From: Lactarius indigo
Taxonomy: Eukaryota > Basidiomycota > Agaricomycetes > Russulales > Russulaceae
Direction: 5' to 3'
Assembly: GCA_025766275.1 (NCBI GenBank)
Contig: JAFKAC010000012.1
Coordinates: 496,001 to 560,000, forward strand
Length of the DNA stretch: 64,000 bases
The notes beneath the pieces were generated by a model. That model did no database searches. It had not been told where the DNA came from and was given only the letters and a program-made list of their open reading frames with translations. A program made the translations under genes and the position numbers. Shown here one piece after another: positions 55,798 through 64,000 of the stretch. Position 1 is the first letter of the stretch. Every line of letters starts with the position of its first letter.

Positions 55798-58139
55798 GGG
55801 GACCAAACAAAAGAAATAAGTTAGACTGGGTGTAGAATTGATTCGTAGAAATAGAGCGCTGTACAAGTTAAATTTGGCACGTTGGTGATGTCTGATAGAC
55901 GGAAGCTGTCCTTCCAAATTCTTTGGGGTTTAGCAGCATTTCCTCAGGGTATTTCCGGCTGTGCGGGAAAGGACTCCGCAGGCGGCGCGCTCTGATTATT
56001 AAAGTAGGCTCCTTTGAAGACGACATGAAAAACAAACAAGTTTGATTGGGAAGAGGGTTTATTGGTAGTTCCTATGATATATACGGATAACAGGGCACAA
56101 GACAGTGGATCACCGGCTTGCACGTCTGCCCCCGTGACTGAATTAAATGGGCGGCGCAGGACTAAGTCCGAGACACGCTAGGACAAGGCGAGGTAGAAAG
56201 CGAGTCAGGCCCATGGTTCTGTCAGCGATAATGAGCAGATGAACGGCTCGCTCTAAGATAATGCTTGATTCCCCTCTTTCCCTCCCTTGCGGGTCACCCT
56301 CCCGTCTCAAATTCGCCCATTGTATTTCCCTTAGGTGTGCCTCTGAGTATACAAACCGGACTTGACGGAGATGAACTCCTGCCTGCCAGAGAGACTAATT
56401 TAAAGGTGGTAACGACGATTCGGATAAAATGCTACGAATTCTGGAATTTCTGGAATTTTCTCTGATTATGCGTCGTGATATCGGGGGAGAGATCAGATTC
56501 AAAGTTGGTCGTTCAGACTACACCCTCGCAATTGAATAGCTGTGTAATCACCTTCCCCGACACAGTCGGAAGACGCTGTAGGCAGTGGCGCCTTGGTACA
56601 GTAACTCAAACGCCCAATTCAATGCCCACTAGAGATGTTTCCGAAATCCCTCTCGTCGAAGCACCTTTACTGCCTCCGAATTGAACGTTGATACTGCAAT
56701 TGATATGCACGTTCCTTGTTACTCCCCGCCGCCGCTTGATGACAATTATTGGCAGAGGGTCACGATGCCCTTGAGTCCGTCGCCATATTTGGTCATGTTA
56801 GTCCTACACATGCCTTATCAACATGTTCGCAGTCGCAGTTGCTTGCTTCCCTGCAACAACCAACAGCCCTTTTCTTCTTTGGGCTCGGCGCAGAGTGAAA
56901 CTTTGCAATTTCACGCATCTCGGGTCAGAGAGCATGGTATTGTCTGTGTGTGTTGTGGATTTTGCCCGTGTGACGCTAGAATACAGTCCCCTAAAAAAAC
57001 ATTGCGCCCCCGGGCTATTTATCCGAGCTGGAGGCAGATGATCACCTCGGCGCTATATGTTTTGATTTGATCATCGGCCTCTAATTTTTATACCCTCTTT
57101 CAGGTTTCTCCGACGGAGTCAGTCATAGATGCGTGCTCTTGTAGGCGAGGTACCTGCATCAGCTGCTCTTGCTTGCTTTGACGCTAAATGAGACAAGGAA
57201 CCTCTTCCTTGCTTTTTTTCATTCCGCTTATCTCTTTCCCCGGGCTCTCTCTCAGACGACACCTCTTTTATTTGGCTGTCGGCCGTCCCCGCCGCAGACA
57301 CACACCAACACAGCCATCTGATTGCGTGTGAAAGGGGATCTTCAGTTTTAGAGTGGAAACTTTCGCACTCAGCGAAGCAACTAACCTCTGTAGAATCGAT
57401 GGTGCTATCCCTCGTCGGGACGGACAATCCGCACCAGGGGAAACTGGAAGTAGGTCTCGTGGTGGGGAACCTGGTACCACAGTTGGCCTATTGCCTGCCA
57501 CAGCCGTCAAAGCCGTCCGGCGGCAGCGGCAACGCCTGTGATTACGAAGGCGGCGTAGGTCACGTTCACACTCTTTGATCCTACTGCTACCGCTGAGATT
57601 GGGACGGTAAGAGCCATCATGTGGGGAATTCGGAATACCGGACTTGAGCTTCTTGAGCTGACTCTGCTGGTTCAGGAAAGGCGAAGGCATGCAAGATAAC
57701 AAGACACACACTCTGATAACGCACTGCGGAGTTCTCTCGTGGGATGTGGGGTAGCGGGTCCCTCACACTCATCCACTACTACTAAGTTGGCACGACGTCA
57801 GGTGGCCGTTGGTAACATATGATGTGGTGTTGGGGCGGATGGGGACACGTTTAAAGTTGGGACTAGAATCGACAAGGATAAGCATAATCTTCAAGAGGTG
57901 TATGCAATCTCCGTCTTGTGCCTTGACCACTTCGGGGGCGTTCAACTTGACCCATCCAGGAGCTCCACCTACGCTGCCCAGAGTCGTTTAAGTTCGTGAT
58001 ACGTAGTACCTGGAGTGATGCCACACACGGATGGTGCTAACACGTGAAGTCAAATAGAAAGGGGAAACGGAAAGGGGATAGTACTTGATACAACGCAAAA
58101 CGATATGATACACCAACGAAAATAGGGGCCCGATTAGCC
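55798..58139. other. Intergenic region between convergent PHO13 and TAF6, no gene recognised
   Basis: About 2.3 kb between two genes that end towards each other. A 59-codon frame from about 57397 (MVLSLVGTDNPHQGK) and an opposing 147-codon frame (57268-57711) lack recognisable features. No RNA gene was seen. Confidence 0.45.
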
Positions 58140-59646
58140 TCACGCCTCAGCAAGCACGCCCCTCGCCCAAGATGCGTCGCTCATCAACCGCTCTGCAAAA
58201 AAGTCACCCAGAACTTCGCGTAGACGTTCCGCGATCTGTGCGTCGTCTGGATTTCCTGGATCGAGTGGTACTGGCTGTTCCGATGGCGGGTGCAGCACCG
58301 TAAGTGCCTCAAACACCGCGCCTGCGACGCCCGGTTCAGCTCCGAGAGCCTTCGCACCTCCTGCGTCTAATATACCCTTCCGCACCGCCTCCTTGCCGAC
58401 GCCTATGAGCCCGCGCAGCGCCCCCAGCCGCGTGCCGGGGCCGCGCTCTGGTGCGAGCAGGGCCAAGAGCAGCGTTTTCATTATGCGTGGTGCGAGCGAA
58501 GGGTACGTGGCGGAATGTTGTTTGAGCACACGCGCAAGGGCAGAGGCGGCAGACCTGCGCAGGTGGGTCGAGTGCATTTGCGGTAACGAGGAGTGTAGCA
58601 ATACGGAGAGTACGGGAGGAAGAATTTGATGCAGCTACAGAAGTGTCAGTAACTAAAAAAAGTATTTTGGAGGGGGCTAGACGTACATATGGCTCGACAA
58701 AAAGCGTTGCATTTTCGAGGAGGGCGGAGATGACATCCAGTAGCACCTCGAGAGTGCGTCCGGATGCATCGTCCTGAGCCCCGTCGTGCAGCACGCCGAC
58801 AACACCCTCGCCAACCCAGCGCACGAGGTACGGCAATAGGAGCTGCAGCCCGGCGTCATGCCGCAGGCTGGCCAGCGCAGCTGTCCTCTTAGTTGGATCT
58901 GCTGCCCCAGTGCCCGAGGGGAGTATCGACGTCGTAAGGCGCGCATAGTACAATTGCAGCTCGCGCGAGAGCACCTGCTTGACGAGCGCGGCCTGCTGTC
59001 CGGCGCGTTTATCGGACGCCGCGGCCCCGAGTGCCGCCGAGGATGGGTCGTCGCGCGGCACTGCGGGCGGGTTTTCGGGGATGAGTGGCTGCACGCCCTC
59101 CACTGCGAGCCAGTGTGCCGTCCAGCGCACGCTAGGCGGGAGGACGAGCTTCTCCTCGCGCAAAACGCGCTCAAAGTCGACTTCCTCGTCTTCGACAAAG
59201 TAAACGGGGCCGGCGGACGCGAGTTGCGGGTAGGGAAGAGAGCGGCGGAAGACGGGGGTCGTGTATGCGCTGTGGCCGTAGAGTGGCTCGACGTTGAGGA
59301 CTCGCAAGGCGCGATCAATGTCGCTGGTGGTAAGAGTCGTGCGTCGTGCATGGCGCATGAAGCGCGATGCTTCCTAGAGAGTCAGTGAGGAAGGCGAACC
59401 GCGACGAAGAGGCGACGTAGCATACTTCGATGACCTGGTGTATTCGGTACTCTACGTCGCTGGCCAAAGCAGACGGCAACAGGTTCGGGAAGATTGGTGA
59501 TGCCAAGTGCGTCCGCAGCATCCTGGGGGGTGTCCTGTGGGACAGACGTGGTTCGAGAAGAACGGACAACCCACCTTGACTGACTCTGCCTTGTACAGTC
59601 CACTGGATGAGCCTGGGGTCTTTGTCGGCTTTTGCTTTGCGCTCAT
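58140..59646 (-). CDS. TAF6: TAF6, TFIID/SAGA histone-fold subunit (one frame break)
   Basis: TAF6 pairs with TAF9 in TFIID and SAGA. Exon 1 (59646-59575) reads MSAKQKPTKTPGSSSGLYKA, then after an intron DTPQDAADALGITNLPEPVA begins the histone fold. It continues SALASDVEYRIHQVIE|EASRFMRHARRTTLTTSDID with RALRVLNVEPLYGH. The middle and C-terminal HEAT-like domain shows VKQVLSRELQLYYARLT, LRHDAGLQLLLPYLVRWVGEG, LEVLLDVISALLENATLFVE and SATYPSLAPRIMKTLL, ending LMSDASWARGVLAEA. At 59471-59476 (GTTGCCGTCTGCT) one extra base shifts the frame between PVA and SALASD, inside the most conserved part. Otherwise it is complete and of normal length. Confidence 0.9.
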
Positions 59647-61677
59647 TATCGCGCTCTCGATGATGCCTGGGCCGAGCTTTGGTTGAATCGTCTATCGTCA
59701 ACCAGTCGGCAATTCCCGCGAACAACACCGGGAAAATCGGGCCGCCGAAAGTTACTGTAAACTTAACACGGCCGCACTGTCCCCAGCCGAATGTTTTTCC
59801 TCACTGCAACCGTCAAAAAGCTTGTAACTTACATTGACTCCTCTACTGGAAAGGTGGTAATTTCTCCGCGCTGAGGAGGCCCTAGTGCGGAGAACTTTTC
59901 AGACAATGGAGCAAGTGCTGCTCCACTGTCCTATATATGTTGCATCGGGTATCAACACGTCGGACCTTTCCTACCGCGGACGCTCCAACAGATTTTCGCT
60001 CTGGCCTAGCCCTCAGTCCGTTCGAGTATAAGGAGGAAATCAGAGCCTGCCCAAAACCGAGAAGGGCTCGAGAGCCGGGATAGGAGCACGGCGATTTTTC
60101 CCTTGGAGACAAGCCCTCCAATAAGGGTACAGTTTTAAGCTGTCTCAACTATTTCGGTCTTATGGTACACTGCACCACTCACCATCTCTGATGCTAGTCC
60201 CGTCTTAACGACCTTTTGCTACTATGCCTACGCGAGACGGTACATATCCTTTGGCCTGGCCAGCCCGCGGCTAGGCCCATACACCCAGTTGGCTCGCATC
60301 CACTTCCCATTCCATGCCACGGATTCATTCGGATGGCGGTTTATTTTTTCTATAAGACAGTGCTGTGGCTCCTGCCTTTCCTCACCCAGTGGTGTCTTTC
60401 CACCTGTCTTAGTTCATTATCTGCTCGAGCTACCATTGCTTCCTCCCGTTCCTGCTTCTGAACAATATGTTTCTACTCAGCGTCGCTTCTTTATTTGCCG
60501 GGTTGTCTATGCTACTATTTGGCAAGGCTGAAACGAGTCGCCTTGTGACCGTTCGTCCCCGACGAATCAATTTTTTATTGGTAAGCATCGAAGGAGGATG
60601 TACTTTGGCCTGTGTTGCTGACTCTCTGGGTCTTGTTGACCTGATAAGGACCAACATCGAAGACGGCAAACCCGGCTACATTCTTTATGTGAGTTTTAAT
60701 GTCACTTCCGTGCTTCTCATAGTGTGAACGTGTCGTTCTAATTCGTGGACGATAGCTATTCCCCCGCATGCAGTTCCCTTGACTTCATCATCCTCCACCT
60801 CTCCCCTCGGGCCAGTCGTAACCTGACCGTTGTGGAGATAGCGTTATGTCAGTTGAGCCCGTACGTTGAGCTCTCAAATTGCCATGCCCTGGTTGGTCCG
60901 AAGAGCTCACCCGGGTGTAGGTTGACTTGACCACGTTGGGGCATCAAATCCAAAAATAGCCACTTGTGGCTATAAGCCTATCTGCAAGCAGCTACCAGTA
61001 ATTGCGGGGAGCTACGACTATTAATTTATTTTGGGAAACAAGAGAAAGGCACTGTTGGGACTTTACCGATTCGCTTATCATAGTCATCATGATGTATACA
61101 CTACTTGATCATTCTGTCGCCTCGCTCGCGCGAATTCTCTCCTAGGTCACAGTTATTTTAACTGGCAGGGTCACCCCGACCAGTGCTCAATTTAATCACT
61201 GATACTCTGACATTTCCGCGTGAATGTGTTGCCAACAAACCACCTGATGAACCTGTCCAGTTGCTGTTGCTTGTGTTACACCCGACTTTCCCATGCTTAT
61301 GTGAAACCACCCCCATTCGTTTGGCTCGCCGCTACTACGCTTTGGGTCAAGTGCGCTTACTGGTGTGTGTTATGTCATCAATGATCAATGATCATCCTTG
61401 TCCCGTTGCTCCAAGCCCTAGAATTGGATCTGAAGCTTGGCTTGAGGTACCCCTCGTTGCTAGTGCCTACGAGGGCCTAACGATGCTCCTTTCAACAACA
61501 ACATCAATTAGTTACCGTTCTCGTAATGAATACCGTATATAAAGGCTGCCCAGCGGAATCAAGTGCACCCATTCCCGGAGCAGGACTCCCAGCTTGACGC
61601 TTTCGTCCACATTCCTTCTTTCCATCCTCTAGTCTTTCTATTGATTTTCATTCGCTTTATTCTATCCCATTGCAGGC
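59647..61677. other. Intergenic region, no gene recognised
   Basis: About 2 kb. A hydrophobic frame at 60467-60727 (MFLLSVASLFAGLSMLL) and another at 61183-61542 have no recognisable domain and no supporting exon structure. The last ~100 bp before 61678 are CT-rich, with a TATA-like TATATAA at 61535-61541, a plausible promoter for the next gene. Confidence 0.45.
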
Positions 61678-62973
61678 ATGGCTAAACTTTTCTTATTATA
61701 TCTTCTTGCTGTTGTTGGTCTCGAGGCTGTCAGGGCAGGTACGCCGTCACTGATGTTTGCTTCATCGAATGGGCACTGACCGATATTGCGGACAGCGCCA
61801 TTGGAGCTTCGCCAGCCAAATAAGGCCCAATGTAATGCGGGCCAGCAGAAAGTCGCTTCTGACCTGCAGCAGATGAGTGATGCGCTCAACATGCTCTCCG
61901 CACAGATGTACCTTGGGTACGTCTGATCCCGTATCTACCACCTTGTTCAGTAGCGCTCAATGAGACACGTCAGAAACTCCACGTCGCTTGCGGCGAATGG
62001 TACCGCAGCAGATTGCGCAGACGCTCAAAATTCCACAGCCGGCGCGGCATGCGATGCCAAAGCCAAAGGCGCAAAGAAGGGGAAGGGGGCTAAGGCTGTC
62101 GACCTGGCCGGCGCATCGGACCTGAACAACGCCACTTCTCTTGCTGCTAACGGCACCGTGGACTGCGCATCCGCTCAAAACGCTACGGACGCGGCTGCTG
62201 CTGACGCGTGCGCTGCTGCCAATGGTAAGGATGCGAAGAAGGGGAAGAAGGCGAAGGGTATGGGCATGGCCGCTGCTGCCGCAGACAAGAAAGGTGCCAA
62301 GGACAAGAACAAGGCCAAGGATGCGGGTAACGCTGCGAACATGATGGGCATGAACGCCACTGCTGTCGATAACTCCACCGCTGTCGACAACTCCACTGCC
62401 GTTGACAACTCCACTGCCATTGATAACTCCACTGCCATTGATAACTCCACTGCCATTGACAACTCTACTGCCATTGACAACTCCACTGCCGTTGACAACT
62501 CTACTTCTGTCGACAACTCAACATCACTCATCGACGCTATGATGGCCGACTGCGGCTCGGCAGACAATTCCACCGCCATGAACCTTTGCGACATGATGAT
62601 GGCCAATGGTAATGCCTCGGACAACAGTACTGCGGGTGCCATGATGAAAGCCATGTCGCACGTCAAGAACGCAAAGAAGGCCCTTGCTGCGATGATGGCG
62701 GGAAGCCAGGGCGCGAACATGAATCAGGTTAACGGGAACATCTCGCTCGCGGTCAACGATATGAGCGACATGATGTCGATATCGATGATGGCGTGCGTGT
62801 TTCTTATTATTTCCTCTTAATCTCTTTGAACCTCAAAACTCGCGAATAGAAACGGGACTGCTGATGCCAAGAATGCCAAGGCCATGAAGTCAGCCATGTC
62901 GAAAGTCAAGTCTATGACCCAAAACCTGCAGGCGGACGCGAAGGCAATGGGCAACGCATGTTCTAGCACTTGA
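61678..62973 (+). CDS. Secreted protein with tandem N-glycosylation sequon repeats
   Basis: It starts MAKLFLLYLLAVVGLEAVRA, a clear signal peptide. Exons join in phase at RA|APLELRQPNK, YLG|NSTSLAANG and SMMA|NGTADAKNA; the stop is at 62971-62973. The mature chain has QKVASDLQQMSDALNMLSA, a mirrored helical segment near the end (MMKAMSHVKNAKKAL, MKSAMSKVKSMTQNLQ) and, at about 62362-62530, ten hexads of the [AS]-[VI]-D-N-S-T kind. Every hexad is an N-x-S/T sequon, and other sequons (NGT, NAT, NAS) are scattered around. Lys-rich KGAKKGKGAK blocks separate them. Cysteines are few. It is probably a heavily glycosylated extracellular or wall protein; no family was recognised. Confidence 0.82.
62362..62530 (+). 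repeat. 18 bp coding repeat encoding [AS]-[VI]-D-N-S-T
   Basis: Ten consecutive 18 bp units of the form GCYRTYGAYAACTCYACY lie inside the secreted protein gene. Synonymous third-position variation between units, together with Val/Ile alternation, shows the array is not freshly expanded. Confidence 0.88.
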
Positions 62974-64000
62974 TCTTGTTTTTCTCATTATCGTAGTCAA
63001 GTACTGTACATACGTTCTGTGAATGTTAATCGAAAGGATGACTAGAAGGATTTTGGATCGACTCTCGCGTGTGACGACGAGAAGGAAAAAAAAAAGGTCC
63101 CACCCCTAGAGGCGGCGATTTAGAAGTATCCGCATCATGGTAGACTGAAATTCATGCTGGTCGAGGCCACGGTAACGAGGGTGTTCGCATGAATGAGCTT
63201 CCGCTCAGGTCTCTCTAACGGACAACTTTGCGAGCAAAAGTGATTGGCGCCGCACCACCCCATCATCGATGCACCATCCTTGACAGTTGGAGTATCTATC
63301 ATACAGTTCGAAACACTGGCCGTCGGAGATATACGCATGGCGCGAAGGGCTCCACACCATCCGGTCAGAGGCGTCTCCAAGTTCTTAGAAAGATCGTGAT
63401 CTGTTTGAATTGTTGCAATTAAACTGCGCAGCAGATGTGCGTACCTTACCTCGGTCCTAGTTACCATCTCTGCCTAATATGGTGTCCAGAAAGACGAACG
63501 AACGAATGCCCACTGGACAACCACTGGATCATCCCACGTTTGGCACGTCCGAGTGCGTCTCCAATGGATCGAGACGTCGATTGCTGAGGGTCGTCTCACA
63601 CGTGATTTTGGAGCCCGTACTACCAAGCTCCGGCCAATGGCTCTGTTCGTGTTATAGTACTGTATTGTATGTGAGCGCTAGAAGAATTTTCTGTGAGAAC
63701 GCCCCATGAGGAAACGTTGAAGTTTCCACAACGATACGGCACTCTAAAGTCTGTAATAGCATTTTACTCTTCGGTTACAGAGTAACAACGTTGTTCTTTC
63801 ATTAACTTAGCCCCATGGGGCTATGTTTATAACAGTGAGTTATTCTTGTCCGCCTATGATAGAAGGAGTGTCGACGTTCTCAGGATACAGCATGGACCTC
63901 CGCCTTCTCTGTCGCGACCACTAGTTGCCTGCGAGAAGCCCTGCCCTGCTGCTCCCGCTCCACGGCAACGGCAACAAGGTAGCACGCGGCTCAAAAAGTG
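62974..64000. other. Terminal 1 kb, no gene recognised
   Basis: A minus-strand frame of 110 codons at 63135-63467 (with GWCGALRAMRISPTAS) could be an exon of a gene, but no domain, start context or partner exon is evident. The rest shows nothing that I can support. Confidence 0.4.

Noticed and set aside
57268..57711. 147-codon minus-strand frame opposite a 59-codon plus-strand frame
   Set aside because: Neither resembles a known protein; GC-rich sequence alone can keep them open.
61183..61542. 119-codon plus-strand frame with hydrophobic stretches
   Set aside because: No domain, no in-phase neighbouring exons and no codon pattern like the host genes; probably chance.
62175..62720. 181-codon minus-strand frame with VELSTAVELSMA repeats
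   Set aside because: Mirror translation of the sequon repeat of the secreted protein gene, which has a signal peptide and in-phase introns on the plus strand.
37095..64000. tRNA or rRNA genes
   Set aside because: I looked by eye on both strands for B-box-like GGTTCRANNCC with a matching A box and found no convincing pair; a covariance-model scan would be decisive.

Overview
The window reads as nuclear DNA of a mushroom-forming basidiomycete (Agaricomycetes). Genes are split by many 45-65 nt GT-AG introns. The host genes match typical basidiomycete orthologues. The mobile and accessory elements (a KDZ transposon, a chromodomain Ty3/gypsy element, Goodbye-NACHT-ankyrin STAND genes) are typical of mushroom genomes.

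Region 1 (about 13-23245) is one giant KDZ DNA transposon. It has ~290 bp terminal inverted repeats and an 8 bp target duplication (GCAGCTGC). It carries a multi-exon KDZ transposase and at least four accessory genes: an unrecognised minus-strand protein, a minus-strand Ser/Pro-rich protein, a Zn2Cys6 protein and a small acidic protein. Its non-coding DNA is packed with palindromes built on CCG/CGG triplets, in a 33 bp array at the left end, a 21 bp array inside, and TTTCCGGAAA units at the right end. A young Ty3/gypsy chromovirus (5924-13763; LTRs differ at one position; AAGGT duplication) sits inside the Ser/Pro-rich gene and splits its coding exon.

Region 2 (about 23246-37094) is a ~7 kb tandem duplication. 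Each unit holds a STAND NTPase gene followed by a PBDC1/YPL225W-type gene. The two units have decayed reciprocally: unit A keeps the STAND gene and has a truncated PBDC1, while unit B keeps PBDC1 and has a frameshifted STAND gene. Unit A carries the KDZ insertion and a 5'-truncated LINE; unit B carries a ~1.4 kb unit-specific block. Unit B preserves the paralogous empty site of the KDZ insertion, which fixes the transposon ends.

Region 3 (37095-64000) is ordinary chromosome with well-spaced host genes: TOF1/Timeless, a bZIP factor, a transaldolase-family protein, a PHO13-type HAD phosphatase, TAF6 (minus strand), and a secreted protein with a tandem array of N-glycosylation sequons. Several of these otherwise conserved genes contain a single +1 reading-frame break with no intron to explain it. 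Scattered assembly indels are the simplest explanation; real damage is the alternative. No tRNA, rRNA or CRISPR array was recognised.
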